A stretch of DNA of 64,000 nucleotides from Mixophyes australis (Eukaryota; Chordata; Amphibia; Anura; Limnodynastidae): contig JAVHZZ010000003.1 in the NCBI GenBank assembly GCA_036250195.1, positions 331,744,875 through 331,808,874 of the forward strand. The letters are read 5' to 3'. Below, piece by piece: positions 13,244-26,029 of this stretch (within the stretch, counting starts at the first letter, position 1; each line of letters begins with the position of its first letter). The notes under the pieces are model-generated. The model ran no database searches. It worked only from the letters and a program-made list of their open reading frames with translations, and was not told the DNA's origin. A program made the position numbers and the translations under genes.

Positions 13244-13623
13244 CAGGGCTGGATTAACCCGAGGTCTAACTGGGCTACAGCCCAGGGGCCTCGGGCATCC
13301 AGGGGGCCCTTGAAAGTGCTCAGCAGCATTATTGATAGGTGCGGGGCGCCCCTGGCCCGATCAATGCTGCTGAGCCTGTCACTGTAGTCCTTCCCCGGCG
13401 CTCAGTAATCTCCTTACTGAGAAGATCTTGTGAGAGTGAGACTATGAGTCTCACCTCACTAGATCTTCTCAGTAAGGAGCTTACTGAGCGCCGGGGAAGG
13501 ACTACAGTGACAGGAGAAGGAGGTAAGCGCTTGGGGGGGGTGGTGGGTGGCTCACAAGGGGGGCTTCATGGGGAATGGAAGCCCCCTTAGCCCAGGGGCC
13601 TCCATTCCCTTAATCCAGCCCTG
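13244..13623. mobile_element. hAT MITE with long internal palindrome
   Basis: An 8-bp duplication CATAAATA (13236-13243, 13624-13631) and inverted ends CAGGGCTGGATTAA / TTAATCCAGCCCTG. The core, 13375-13439 against 13449-13514, is a near-perfect hairpin of about 60 bp. A smaller one (CTCAGCAGCATT / ATGCTGCTGAG) precedes it. 380 bp, no ORF. Confidence 0.93.
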
Positions 13624-13631
13624 CATAAATA

Positions 13632-16600
13632 TGAGCACAGTGAAGTCATAAGGCGGGATTACAGAAACTCACCTTTCTTTTCTGTTTAACATCTTTTATG
13701 ATTGGCCCTTTTCAGAACTGACACAGCTGATTGCCAGTTTCTTATTGGTCAAGCAAGAGTTGCAAATATGCTTTGTTGAATTAGACTGTTACTTTTGGTG
13801 TGTGTCTTGGAGTCACTGGGCCTAAACCAACCTGAAAACTAGAGAACTGTTTATGAAAGAAAACAAGAGATCTGAAGGAAGCAGAGTTCAGGCAGAACTA
13901 TGGCAAAGAAAACGGGCACTGCAAGTGACAGTTTGGAATATCCTGAAAAATGTGTTGGTGGATTTAACAATTGGCCGTTACTATGTCAGCTGAGGAAAAC
14001 AACTGGTGATAGAAAAATTATCAGAGCTGGGAAGAAAAACTGAAGGGCTTTAATCAAGATTTACATGAATAACATAATAAGGACTTAGGAGCTGGGCATT
14101 GATTGGCTATGCATTAATTAGTAAGGTAATTAACTGGTTAACAAGGAGGCATCTATGAGGTTTTTTTTATTCCCAGGCCCCAAATTGTCACCCATTCTCC
14201 ATGACTCTGACACATCGACACCAAAGTTCATTAATGTCCCACAGAAAACGCAGTCCCAAACTTACAAAAATGCACCTTGGTTTTTTGCACACACTTGTTC
14301 TGGCTCTCTCCATTACATAACATAACATTATACCTTCAAGGGAAAAAAAGATACTAAATCTAGAATGTTTACCTTGCTTTCTGACCTCTATAGGTGCATC
14401 AAACCTTGTGCAAAATACATTTATTCAATTTCTCTGTACTTGGTAGAACTCAGTTGAATTTTAGAGTCAATTTCTTGATTTGGCTAATAGCCTAAAAGTA
14501 TCTTTGCAAATAATCATGGGAGAGAGTTGGGTCATTTCCAGTTTTCCTAGTTACTGACCATGTGCCAGCACTTAGTAGTTTAGAGATGTCACTTCTGTCA
14601 GAGCCACACCAAAAATGTCATTTCACAATGTCATTGTGCTTTTGATGTTGACAGCTTGGTACAATAATTGGAATAAAGTTATTTTTCTCTCTTACAAAAG
14701 TCTTCAGAAACACACACTCACTGCAGTCATGACCGTGACCGCTAATGTTGGGCTTACAGGTAGGAACGGACAGGTGCAGTTCTAAGCCCAATGATCGGTG
14801 TGACAACAATCACAGTGATAACAAATAGCAGTTGACAGTGTTGTATTTCAGAAGGCAAGCACTGGCAGTGATAGGCAGAGGGCACGCCCGTACAGGGGCA
14901 ACAAAAGGTAAACAGGGGCGACAGAAGGTAAACAACAAGGGCAGGCAGGTGGCAAGAACAAGCAGAGGTAGGATTAGCACTAGAAAATGGTCAGTGAACA
15001 GAGGTTATGAATGATTTAGTCTTAACACATTAGATAATACTAAATGGACACTAATAAACTATGAGATCCCACTATGATGTCTACATTTCCAACATTTAAC
15101 TGCTCTGTATCAACTGTGTAGCAAAGGCTGGGCCAGGCCAACTATGTATGATAATATCTAGAAGTAACAGCAAATACTATTTAAAGTACCTTTATTTAGA
15201 GATGCCTAATGCAATTCTTTCCTTTTTATATTCTAAAATGATTTTCTGTATAAGAAAATTCTAGATGCATTTATATGTATTAAATGATCAGCTGAATAAT
15301 GCATAAAAATATAATGTATTTTGGATTGTAAAAGGGGAAGCACAAAACATATAGATAAGTAAATATATGTACACATGCATCTCATACAGTTCTGGTGTTT
15401 GTATAACCAGTTCTTCAGTAAAGATAAAAATTCATTGGGGAAGTGTGGAGGAAAACATGAAACGTTATTATATGTGCATTCAATGATCCATCTGTCTAGA
15501 AGTGAGAGGCGTAAGTAATGCTGCCAAATGTTGCCTCGTTTCCACGTCTGCAGTAACAAATATCTTAATAAACAACTGTTCATTTTGCTAGTATTCAATC
15601 TGCTGGGTGATTTGCAGCTACAGTTCAGAATGCAGAAACAAATACAATTTTGTTGGAATGCATTGTTTAAATGACCTTTTAAAACATTAAATAAACAATT
15701 ATATTAGCTGTTGACTGATTTTTGATGTTAAGAATATATTAATATTATTAAAATAAAAAGATCTGCTGCCAATCGATGGTTTGAATGGTGTCCAGGGATA
15801 GATGTATAATTAGGCATAATTGATGCGTGTCTCTGACCGCCCACAAGCAGAGATATTTTATCCATTCATCCATCCTTCCTACTTATTCATGAGCTCTACT
15901 GATTTATAGCTATTATGCCTGCCTGTACCATCACCCATTTTATTTATTACTATGCCTGGCATCGGCAGATAGCCACCCATATAACTCTATAACTTACAGT
16001 CGTTAATGATTACTTTTCCCATTAGGAATATAGTTATGAGCACTTAAGGCGCCTTCATCTACAGACACCTAAAATGTCAATATGGTTCTGACAGGATAAA
16101 TAGTACTTGAAATCTGCATGATGTAAGGTCGTCTGGCTTGAAAAACATGTCTTTTTATTTGTACATACAAATCTATAGTTGCTACTGCTGAGTTGATGCA
16201 TCTATAAGTCATACACGTCAGACCTTGAAGCTCAACATTATATGAAAGGATGCACTCCACTGTTAAGTGTTGAAGTCAAGAAAGAATGTTACGTGTGCTT
16301 TAGGACTATATTTTTGCAATAGATTTCTCAGGTAGAGTATGCAATAGAGATATATTCAGTATGTAAAGGGTCACACCACTGGTAAGTCTCAAGGTCAAGA
16401 AAGCTTGGTCATTATCTTCATTCTAGGCTTTTTGGAGCAGGCTTCTTTAACAGTTGCTGAGGCCTTATGAAGTTGCTCCTGTAGTTTTCTACTTGTATAA
16501 GTGGGATTTTTTTTTTTTATTACAGTAGAGATCCTCAGTAGACTTTTGTATTTGTATTAGTGTTTGGCCAGTTCATCTTGCTCCGACCATGGCTACATAG

Positions 16601-17755
16601 AAGATTAACTGCATTCCCCTTAGTCAAGGACAGTGTCTTTTATAGTAGATGGTTTAGGCCAGAGCTCAGTCAAATTTTGCAGTCTCCCTATCATATTCTA
16701 TCATAGCAGCTTCACTAATTATAAGGTGAATGTTCTTGCAGACAGGCTGTTCAGCTCCATGTGTAATATGGGAGTGTTATAGGTGTTGTGCATCTCCTGG
16801 GTATGGTGGCTGGGTTTGGAGGTTTAATATCCCTATGTAGGCCGGTTGATTGCGCCTTGGTGTGTGGTGCGCCTGTTTCCTGGTTGGCCAATGGCCTGGC
16901 AGTCCATTCTGGTGTACCTATCCTTGAACAGGTTAGAGTTAGCGCTTATCTGGAGGTGTTGAAATAAATTGGTGCTCCCGTTAATCTTTGGTCACACTTA
17001 ATTGGGGTTGGGGTTGGTTAAAGCTTAGAGAAGAGGAATAATATTGAACAGTTCCCGCTCTGATACTTCCCTGTTGAGTCTCTGGGGATCCTGGGATGGG
17101 GAATGAGCCTCGCTTATGGCTCACAACACAGGCGCTGTAAACCCGAAAAAAAGCTGATAGGGAGGACCCTCCTTTTGGCCAGTGCCAGGCTAGGAAAGTC
17201 CAATGCTCTGTGCACTTGTAGGCCACTTGTAGCTGCGCCAGTTTGAACAATCCTACAGGATTTAGCTTCTCTGGTCTCAGGTACCAAAGGTGTTTAACAA
17301 CCAGTGGGAGCACTGGATGGTATTTGCATTTTTATATGTGTTTGACTTGCGTTGCATTGCAGTGTGTTTTATTTTACTTTTCTGGGCCCAACTCAGTGTC
17401 TCTGAGGCAGTTAAAAACGTATAGTCATCTCATTGGAGTGCATTGTAAACACAATGAGATGCGATTAAGAAGTATTTACATATGAGCTTAACTTGAACAT
17501 ATAACCAGCAGCAGAACTGTCTTCTGAGAGCATAACTGGCTATCCTCCAAAATCTGCTAAAGGACCTCCCCTGTATATAACATCTAATGTAACATCTAAA
17601 GAAGATCATAATTGGCATATATTCTAAGATCAACATCAGCTGGAATATAAAAATACAGGTTTAGTATTGTCACCAGAAGAATACAGAATACAGTCAAAAG
17701 AAGAGATATAATTCAGGTAAATTTTTGTTATTGGTTCAGTAGCTTGCTGACTTAC
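13632..17755. other. OTOR 3' flank; terminal exon should lie here
   Basis: Mostly unique A+T-rich DNA. 16750-17300 has LTR-like features (CCAAT box GGTTGGCCAATGG, AATAAATTGGTGCTCCC) but no confirmed ends. The last OTOR exon, a handful of codons ending in Phe-Cys, is expected somewhere here but was not recognised. Confidence 0.45.
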
Positions 17756-17866
17756 TGTTGTGGGAAAATCCTGAAGTGTGTCCTGGTAGACATTCAGCTC
17801 TGTGATGAGACTGCTAGGAAAATAACCAACAACTCCTGTTTGATCCCTGTACTGGTCACTATAAAC
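17756..17866 (-). CDS. OTOR: OTOR exon 3
   Basis: Acceptor CTGACAG, donor GTAAGT, 111 nt, phase 0 at both ends. It encodes VYSDQYRDQTGVVGYFPSSL and continues to QDFPTT. It lies 3.3 kb from exon 2 and was found by looking for the GYFP motif. The PTT end matches the mammalian exon boundary. Confidence 0.88.
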
Positions 17867-20800
17867 CTGTCAGTGAGAAGGAGAATTAGACAAGGTCAGC
17901 CTATCTCCAGTTTACATAAGTTCACACTGGTATGGAACAAAACAGCTGTCACATCTACTCACCAATCATATTTGTCATTGTTCTTACGGATGAACAGTAA
18001 AATAAATCTTACAAATTGCTCAACTAGCCTACTAGACGGACCACATGTGGAAATAATAAGTGGTAATTTATATTTCTAATGTCAACATCATTAGTCGAAA
18101 GCTTCTTTAACCTACATGTTTTATACAGTATGAAAAATCATTAATGAACCTTCAAAACAGCTAGATATCACCATTAGCTGGTGAAGACCTGCAAGATCCT
18201 ACCTTTGTAAATGTATAATTAACTGATTTGAAGAGACATATTTAGATTAATGACAGTTTAAGCCTCTGATACAAGCTTTGATCACGTACTTTAAATGCTC
18301 AAGGAATGATTAATTGTTGCAGGCTACTTCAGGAATGTACTGATTATGGTAATTTAGATATAAACAAAGAAAGGGTTCTGAGGGCAAATACAATTTCAAA
18401 AGTGCTATGGAATATTATATCAGATGATTAGCATATAGTGAATTGTGGCCAAGTTAACGATGGCTAAACCAATCTGTACAGTCAACCTATGGCACTGCAG
18501 CTGTGGCAGAACTACAGTACCCAGTATTCTTTGCCAGAATCTATAGTTTAATAAGCTGGAGCAGTTTTGCTACTATTGCCTGGTCTCATGAAACGCATAA
18601 CATTGCATTTCGGCCAACAATATCTCAGCTCATCTATGTTTATTGTCACAGGTATAAAGTTCATTGCTTCACAGTGAGCTTCTATTTTTATTATCATCAA
18701 TCCAATTATTTATTTTATATACTATACAGTCTTATATTTCCCAATTATTTTCAGTGTACTTTAATTAAAGAGTCTATCCAACTTCAGATTATTTTAATTT
18801 GTTGTCTCGTACGCTCCATCCTAAATCTTTTACTATACGCATAGTTTGTTATTTCTGTCTTTCTGTCTTCTGTCTGCATTTTTAGACATGCATTTATATC
18901 ATCAGGCAGAAATGATTATTTAAAAATTAACAGTTGTTTATTTTAAAATTGAAGAACTTGATGACATTAAGTCATAGCAAAAAAAAAAGATAACAAAATG
19001 TATTCTGTTATAGGGCACGTATAACACAATACATTAAAGCAGTTAAAAAAACGAAGGGCACCTTTAAACTATACAAAGTACTCTGTAGAATCTTTTCAAA
19101 AGGTTGCGCACAACTAAAATGAAGTTGGTTGATTTTAAATATCTCTTCGCAAAATCAAGATAGATACATATGTAACATTTCCATAAACTGACCAGGGGGT
19201 AAATGTATCAATCTACGGGTTCTTCAACACCCATGTGTTCAGCCTCTTCCGCGATTAAATTTCAAGCGGTGCTGCATTGTAAAGGGTTAACTTTGAACAC
19301 GCGGGTGATGAAGAACCCGCAGATTGATACATTTACCCCCAGATGTCAATATCTAGTACTCAGCTAGCTGAAAATTTCACATAGATCAAGTGTCCTATAT
19401 CATGGTATAAGAACATGAATATTGAAGAAAAAATAAAGTTGGATCAATATACTGTATATTTCAGGATTACATTATCTTTACATTTTACTCAGAATTGTGA
19501 GTATCAATAAGCTGATAAATCTTAATGGTATGGTATGGGTATCCCATGATGGTATGGGATATATGGAGATAAGGATTTACTGATTGTGAGTGGAAAGATT
19601 TTCCAATCTACAGATATATTTTTTTAGATCATCTGTCACCTACACAAAGTGGAAGCTACTATCTTACAGGGCATATCAATACTTGTACCACAAATCCAGT
19701 TAGTGCGTCGGACTCTTTGGGGCAGATTCAATTATCCACGATGTTCCTAAGAACGTACATTTTTACCGCCATTACGGTAATGGGGTGCGAGCAGAAATCA
19801 GCGCTACTTCAGTAAAAAAAAAAAATCTGTAAAAGGTTTATCACAGCTGTTCCCGAGGCAATTCACGTGGATATTTAGGGAATTGAATCTGCCACTTTGA
19901 GGAACTTGTGAATTAATTAATATTGGGTCAGTATACAAAATGGATGCTTGGGAGTAGGTCATGGTGCAAAATTATGCCCTAAAGATGGACGGAGCACAAT
20001 ATTGTGAGAGGTTCCTTCCTATTCTCCAGACCAGGCTTAGACAACCAGAGGTTTTTCATTGAAATACCAGAGCAGGGCAAAGTACGGAAAGTGTTATTTC
20101 AACAACAACTTGAAAGCCACAGGCTACCTATTAAGGGGAGGGATAAAAATGTTTGCTCCATGGAACTCGTAAAGAAAGGATCTACTAGTTCTGCGGTTAA
20201 TCAGCCCCATTTACATTATCAGTCTAATATGGTAAGGAATGCAGAGGTAAACACCTACCGATGGAGCAGCCTATAATTTCTTCTACATTGAGCATGCTAT
20301 GTGTGCAATCATATTAAATTGACCACTCAAGACCAGAGGATGCTGCTGCTCTTATCTGGTGCAGTCTTTGGTGTCTCCAGACCAAACAAAATTTTAATGT
20401 AAGTATATAGGCAGAAAAAACTATGTTACTGTATAATCAATAGGCAGAACATGGATTAGTGGTCTACAAATACTCTGAAATGTTTCATGATCACCTGGTG
20501 TAGAATCTATAGGTGGCCAAGGGCACCAACTTCCCATATGCAAAAATGTTGCTGTTGATCAATCTCTTTAAGAATACCACGTACCTTAAGCGTTATGCCA
20601 CAGTGCATCAAAAGCTGCTCCATCTGTGTGAAGAGCAACCATGTTTTCCTCAAAACCATGATTTTTGTAATTCTTTTCTGAAGTCTTTTGGGGAAAGCTG
20701 CAGTGTGGCTGCCTATAAAGGCTATGGATACCCAGTAAACAATACCACAATAATATCCATTGAATGTACCAATTCCTCACCCTTATCTGATTGTCAGCAA

Positions 20801-21991
20801 TCATCCCTAAGGACAAGAGCGGTCAAGGGGGCAATTCCCCTGCATCCCCTCAGCCATCCCTCTCCTGAGCCTACCTCTGCTCTAGAGAGTAAGTTCACCA
20901 CTTTCCAAATATCTTTTCCTATTGCATAGATCTTACATAACTGCTTATCATATTAGTCCTTTAATCCAATAAAAGTGATCGACAAATCACTATGTATGTG
21001 CAACTCTTAGTACATTGCAAAAATAATTATGTTGGTATGATCATGTTTAAATTACATGCTTCAAGTGAAAATCGACAACCCAAGACATTTCAGTACACAG
21101 TCTTTGCAAGTAATCGTCAAGTGTAATCTTACACTTCCAAACCAGAATTCTCCTGCATCATCATCTTCCTTAAGTAGTTTAGTATAAACATAGACCAGAT
21201 CGTCTCTCTTGATGTTAATAAATCTGCAGTCAGGAGCATTATAATCATCTACAGCTTTACCAAGTGATATAGCATCTGAAGGAGACAAAAACAAAGAATA
21301 TTCAGAGAATTTTATCAAAAACAAGCCAAAAAGTTTGTTTTGCTTTAAATAATTAGTATTCCAAGCTTGGCACTGTAGCAGTATATGTGAAAAAAGATGT
21401 CAGCATTAGAAACAAGAGCAAAAGTAAGCTAGCAATATCTATAGTACATACAGTGAAAGCAAAGGTAAATAATTGTATGTTCTCACATGCAGTTTTGCTT
21501 GTGCCCAAATTACACCTACATAGACAAGTGCATAAAGAAGACTATACTACAAAGCCACACACACCACAAGTTAATCACCGTAACAAACAGGTTGACGTTA
21601 GAGGTCATTAAAGAAGTTGTAAATCTTTATGTGTAAAGAAATGTGTAAGATACTCATAAAAATGTGTAAAGAAAAGAGAACAAAGAATTTGGGGTTAAAA
21701 AACAGTAGTATTACAGAGATCCAGTATTAGTAAAGTTAAAAAAAAACAAGGTAATAAAGCAAGGTAATTTTTAACCAAGAGAATGCAGATCTAAGAGGAA
21801 GAAAACATTAGCCACAGTAACATAATTCCAAAAAATGCATTTAAATTTATATCCCTGGCAAACTTACAAACGCATTCATCGTCAGCACAAAGTTTCGTCT
21901 TTGCCAACTTCTGCATGTAAGCCCCATTAGCCTCTTGGTGCATAAATCCAAAGAACAAGAATATAACCACAAAATAAACAACCGGAGACAT
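17756..21991 (-). CDS. OTOR: Otoraplin (MIA/OTOR family secreted SH3-fold protein), terminal exon not found
   Basis: A secreted protein of the MIA family, known from cochlea and cartilage. Coding exons in transcript order are 21991-21868 (124 nt), 21275-21133 (143 nt) and 17866-17756 (111 nt). The phases fit, giving 126 residues. Residues 1-23 form a hydrophobic signal peptide ending ANG. The mature part has the family signature KLCADDECVYAISL, then YNAPDCRFINIKR, AGEFWFGSV and GVVGYFPSSL, all SH3-like core motifs. The human protein (128 residues) ends with a few residues from a fourth exon (tail IDFFCE, including the last cysteine). I could not identify that exon downstream. The start is the ATG at 21991; a TTG three codons upstream is not used. 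The neighbour upstream is SNRPB2, the conserved order. Confidence 0.9.
19195..19340. mobile_element. MITE family B (palindromic)
   Basis: Inverted ends GGGGGTAAATGTATCAATCT and AGATTGATACATTTACCCCC, with the inner GGGTTCTTCA / TGAAGAACCC arms also paired. 146 bp, no coding. Lies in OTOR intron 2. Confidence 0.85.
19719..19893. mobile_element. MITE family C, copy 1
   Basis: Ends GGGGCAGATTCAATT / GGGAATTGAATCTGCC, with the internal CCGCCATTACGGTAA motif of the family. In OTOR intron 2. Confidence 0.7.
21133..21275 (-). CDS. OTOR: OTOR exon 2 (SH3-like core)
   Basis: Acceptor TCCTTCAG, donor GTAAGA. It encodes AISLGKAVDDYNAPDCRFIN and continues to LLKEDDDAGEFWFGS, ending in phase 0. An acidic EDDDAG replaces the shorter mammalian ENGAG loop. 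Confidence 0.93.
21276..21867 (-). other. OTOR: OTOR intron 1
   Basis: 592 bp, A+T-rich, no repeat recognised. Confidence 0.85.
21868..21991 (-). CDS. OTOR: OTOR exon 1 (signal peptide)
   Basis: It encodes MSPVVYFVVIFLFFGF and then MHQEANGAYMQKLAKTK, ending KLCADDECV with a split Tyr codon. The donor is GTAAGT. The signal peptide diverges from mammals, but the KLCADDECV block is identical to human as I recall it. Confidence 0.92.
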
Positions 21992-22333
21992 TTCGCCCAA
22001 TGCTTCCTCCCAAGAACCTCAGTCAATGTCTTAGTACAAAATACTGAGTTCCTCTACACGTTTAATCATATGCAGCACATTTATGCAGAAGCTGAACATC
22101 TGGAAAAATACAGACAGCCAATAGGGAATGACTTGTAAAACATTCCAATCACTCACATGGGCATGTGAATACAAGAAGGCTCCTGTAGTTTGAAAAACAA
22201 CTTCATGCACACTGAGCATTTACCATTCTAACAATTTTAATGTACCACATATAGTCTGTTTCTTTTAATAAATAATTTTGAGAGGTGCATTATTTATTAT
22301 ATTACATATTTAACAACCTAGACATACATAGAC

Positions 22334-22583
22334 TAGAGGTGCTCACTGACCCCTGTGAAGTGGTTTTGGTTTTGGATCTATGGGCAGCACGGTGGTTGAG
22401 TGGTTAGCACTTCTGCCTCACAGCACTGGGGTCATGAGTTCAATTCCCGACCATGGTATTATCTGTGTGGAGTTTGTATGTTATCCCTGTGTTTGTGTGG
22501 GTGTCCTCCGAGGACTCCGGTTTCCTCCCACACTCCAAAAACATACTAGTAGGTTATTTGACTGCTATCAAAACTGACCCTAG

Positions 22584-22614
<31 letters not shown>

Positions 22615-25130
22615 TAGGGAATTTAGACTGTAAGGTCCAATGGGGCAGGGATTGATGTGAATGAGTTCTCTGTACAGCGCTGTGGAATCAGTGGCACTAT
22701 ATAAATAAATAGTGATGATGATGATGATCTGGATTAGCTTTGTGTTTTGGTTTTGATTTTGGCAAAACCGCCCTCGTGTGTTTTGGTTTTGGATCTGTAT
22801 TTTTTTAGAAAAATAGCAAAAATAAGCTAAAATCACATAATTTTGCTCTTTTTTGATCCTACATTATTATTAACCTTAATAACACTAATTTCAAGTCATT
22901 TGCAGTCAATTTTGACCACCTCACAGGTCACATTATTATTTTGATACACTTTCGAACAAATACTGCAGCAACCTGGCTGGATGGTAAGCGACAGAGCAAT
23001 GACTCAAACACACAGCAGTTCCTACCACATCTAGGACACATTGGCACACAGCAGTGGCAGAAAACAAAAGTAGGGCTAGATGGAATTGTCCTTTGATCAT
23101 GAAACCAGTTATGGTTCATTTGATTGCTCCACCTGTTTCTTGGATAACTGGGGTAATTCTACAGCTAATACATGGCAACGAGCGCTGACCCCCCGGGATG
23201 TGTGCATTTATCAGACCCAGACCAATCCAGGGTGCCAGACAATGCACTAAAAAGAGCCATTGTAATTCCCAGCAAAAAGCCAGTTCATCAGTGAGCTTCA
23301 AATCAGCCCAAATTCCCACAAAATTATAATCTAGTTAGGTACCTTTGATGTAAAGTGCAGATTACAAACACTTGATGAAACACCAGCAAAGTGGAAGTTA
23401 ATACATATACATGTCTAGTTAGACATCCATGCTTACATTACTTCTGCAAGCAACTTTGTTCTTTGTTAATAAAACTGTTGTCTTTATACGGTTAAAAAAA
23501 AATTAAAAATAATCCTCCACCATTCTTTGGATGTTGATAGTTGATAGTAGGATCAGGTGGAGTTACAGCAGAGGTGTGTCACATAACACTTGAGCTGTCA
23601 TCTTGCTCAACAGGTGCTCCTTGTATCTCTTCAGATCTGGGTCAGTTGGAAACAAATAGAAGACATATCTCTTAAACCGAGGATCAAGCACAGTCGCCAA
23701 AATGTAGTGATCCGATTTCAAGATTTTGATAACTCTTGGATCCTGGCGAAACGAATAAAGTACTTGATCTACAAGTTCGATATACTTAGCGTTATTGCTT
23801 TGTTTAATCTCCTCCTTCAGTTTCTCAAGCTGTTTTTCCAAAAGTCTAAGGGAATCACTGACTCAAGCTAGCAGTATCTGAACTCACTTCACAGGTGACT
23901 ACTTTGAATGGCTTCAGCACCTTGCACAACATGGAAGGTATTCTCCACTGTGCTTGACTAAAATACATTCCCCCCTCCTTTCCCAATGTCATGGCTTGTG
24001 GAGAAAGCATGGATGACTTTCCGCTGTTCCTCCATCCACAGAAGCATATACAGGGTGGAATTCCACCTTGTCACCACCACTTGCTTCAGTTGGTGACAGG
24101 GCAAATTAAATTGCTCTTGCAGCTCTTGCAATCTCCAACACGCTGATGCCGAATGCCGGAAATGTACAGATATTTTATGGGCCGCAGACAACATCTCCTG
24201 CATGTCCCTGTCATTTTTTAAAAAGCTCTGCACCACCAAGTTCATTGTGTGAGCAAAACAGAGAATGTGATGAAATTCACCCAGCTGTAATGCTCTCACA
24301 GTATCGGTGGTGTTATCAGAAATTACATATCCTGAGGAGAGTCCAAGCGGGATAAGCCATGTTATAATGACATCCCTTAGTTTTTTTTAACAGATTGTCA
24401 GCTGTATGCCTCTTAATGAAGCCGGTGATACACAGAGTAGCCTGCCTTTGACAAATGTGACATGCTGCTGCTGTTCCTGCTGGTGAAGGCGAATCCCCAA
24501 CCCAGTGGGTTGTCACAGTCATATAATCTTTAGTTTGCCCAATTCCGCTTGTCCACATATCTGTGGTTAAGTGTGCAGTGGGTAGAATGGCATTTTGCAG
24601 CCCAATAATAACATTTTTACAAACCTTCTGGTAGAGGTGAGGAATAGCTTTTCTATTGAAATGATGTTCATGATGGAATTTGGTAAAGGGGACACAAGAC
24701 CTCAAGTAACGGTCTAAAACCAGCTGCATTAATAGTGGATATTGGACGCAGATCTAATACTAACATAGTCGCCATGGCGTCTGTGATCCGCTTTGCGACT
24801 TGGTGACAGCATTTATACTTGCTTACTCTTGCAAAGGATTGTTTAACAGTCAATTGTTGTAAACTACTAGTAGTCTTCTTCTTGGTCTGCTTCTGGGATG
24901 AAGATTCACCCCCAGCAGCATGGTCATTTAATCATTGCTGAAATCTTAATATACCAGTCGTTGCAGTCTTTTTTTCTGAATTTGCACTAATAAATGTAGG
25001 GTCTAATATACACCCAAATTGAAGAGCTGCTTTGGTCATTTTGTCATTGCTGAAATAGTAATCTACAAGTCCTTGCAGGATCTTTTACTTAATTTGCACT
25101 ACTAAGTGTAGGATGTAATATACACCCAAA
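22334..25130 (-). pseudogene. hAT (ZBED-type) DNA transposon, degenerate transposase
   Basis: On the minus strand the transposase appears in pieces, 24900 to 23563. Near 24540 it reads TDMWTSGIGQTKDYMTVTTH; near 24260, LGEFHHILCFAHTMNLVVQS, then VVVTRWNSTLYML. Near 23700 it reads ATVLDPRFKRYVF. These are the hAT catalytic-core and RW/LDPR motifs in order. Frameshifts and stops break it. The left end lies near 22334 (TAGAGGTGCTCACTGACC), with a V-SINE inserted at 22381. The right end was not identified. Confidence 0.8.
22381..22730 (+). mobile_element. V-SINE-like element inserted in a hAT remnant
   Basis: Same family as 7022: GGGCAGCACGGTGGTTGAGT head, GGTTTCCTCCCACACTCC core, (CT)n, and ATAAATAAATAGTGATG with a (GAT)n tail. 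It splits the hAT motif TTTTGGATCT, with GATCT on both sides as the likely target duplication. Confidence 0.82.
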
Positions 25131-25199
25131 GATGAGTGCTCTATTGCTAAGAGTCATTGATGAATAGGAAGACAAGCAGGCTTGTCTTCTGAATTTGCA

Positions 25200-25446
25200 G
25201 GCAAATTCAACAGTGTTATATTGAATAAACAGACACATAGGGGGAGAAGGAGAAGAGGGAGACAGACAATTAATCATCTTCCTCTTCCTCAGGACTGTCA
25301 ATGGTGTTATAGTCTCTTAGTAGGCTGTGGATCAGCCTGCGACTGTCCTGGATGGTCATCTTCTCCCTTTCAAGATGAGGTGATTCCTGGCAAGCCAAAT
25401 AGCGTCCTTAAAGCAGCTCATTAGGCTCCAGGCCTCCTGGATTTCC
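25200..25446 (-). pseudogene. Tx1-type LINE fragment: end of ORF2 and 3' UTR
   Basis: The minus strand from 25443 reads EIQEAWSLMS and then FKDAIWLARNHLILKGR. The same peptide (IQEVWHLM, FKDAIWLAR) is at 63930-64000. The reading continues through an acidic tail (SPEEEEDD) to a TAA near 25272, followed by a C/T-rich 3' UTR to about 25212. It is cut at 25446 by an LTR. It shows how the large LINE at 56166 is likely to end beyond the window. Confidence 0.7.
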
Positions 25447-26009
25447 TGTAACGGACTTACCTGATCCCTGCCGCTCCGTCCAGAAGCCGCACTTCCGCAT
25501 CCAGGACCACGTGACCGCACCCGGAGGCGGTCACATGACCGCAACCCAGAGGCGGGGATTTTGAATCCCCTTCAGCATAAAAACCTCACTCTGGCACTCG
25601 CTGAGTGTCAGAGCAACACTTACCTGTTTCTGGCTCCTGTTCTTCGTGGATTGCAGTGTCTTCCAGTTTCCAGTGTCTTCCTGTGTGCTGATCTCTGCCT
25701 GTTTGACTTCCCTGGCTCTCCTATCCCTGTGTACCGACCCAGCTTGCTGACCATTCTCCTACTCTTGTGACCCGTGTACCGAACCTGGCTTGTTGAATTC
25801 GAGTTGCCTTCTGATTCTGCCTGACTCCATTCCTGTGTACCGAACCGGCTTGTTTGACTCCGCTACCTCCGCTTCACTCTGCTGTACTACATCTTGGGGC
25901 GAACCTGGGGACCGCGACCTGCGACTCCTGGCAGCGAAGCCCACCCCGCCTTGCGGCGGTTCTTGGTGAACACAGCAGGGGAGACTGTAATACCGTAAAT
26001 GTAACATCC
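25447..26009 (+). mobile_element. Gypsy-like LTR or LTR fragment
   Basis: TGTAACGGACTTACC start at a break in a LINE, CATAAAAACCTC box near 25577, repeated CCGTGTACCGAACCTGGCTT segments, and a G+C-rich end with CTTGCGGCGGTTCTTGGTG. It probably ends at GTAACA near 26009. No convincing target duplication, so boundaries are tentative. Confidence 0.6.
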
Positions 26010-26029
26010 GAGAAGGTGCTATTTGAGAC

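Larger units (their letters stand above)
17867..21132 (-). other. OTOR: OTOR intron 2
   Basis: 3.3 kb containing MITE B (19195) and MITE C (19719). Open frames at 20004-20276 and 20513-20929 (plus strand) have no family features. Confidence 0.75.

Noticed and set aside
16261..16290. Candidate OTOR last exon (a Leu-Asp-Phe-Asn reading followed by a stop)
   Set aside because: No acceptor AG precedes it and the Phe-Cys tail is missing.
16750..17300. Endogenous LTR
   Set aside because: CCAAT and AATAAA motifs are present, but no TG/CA ends with a flanking duplication could be fixed.
20004..20929. Two open frames in OTOR intron 2
   Set aside because: No homologous features and no conserved splice structure.
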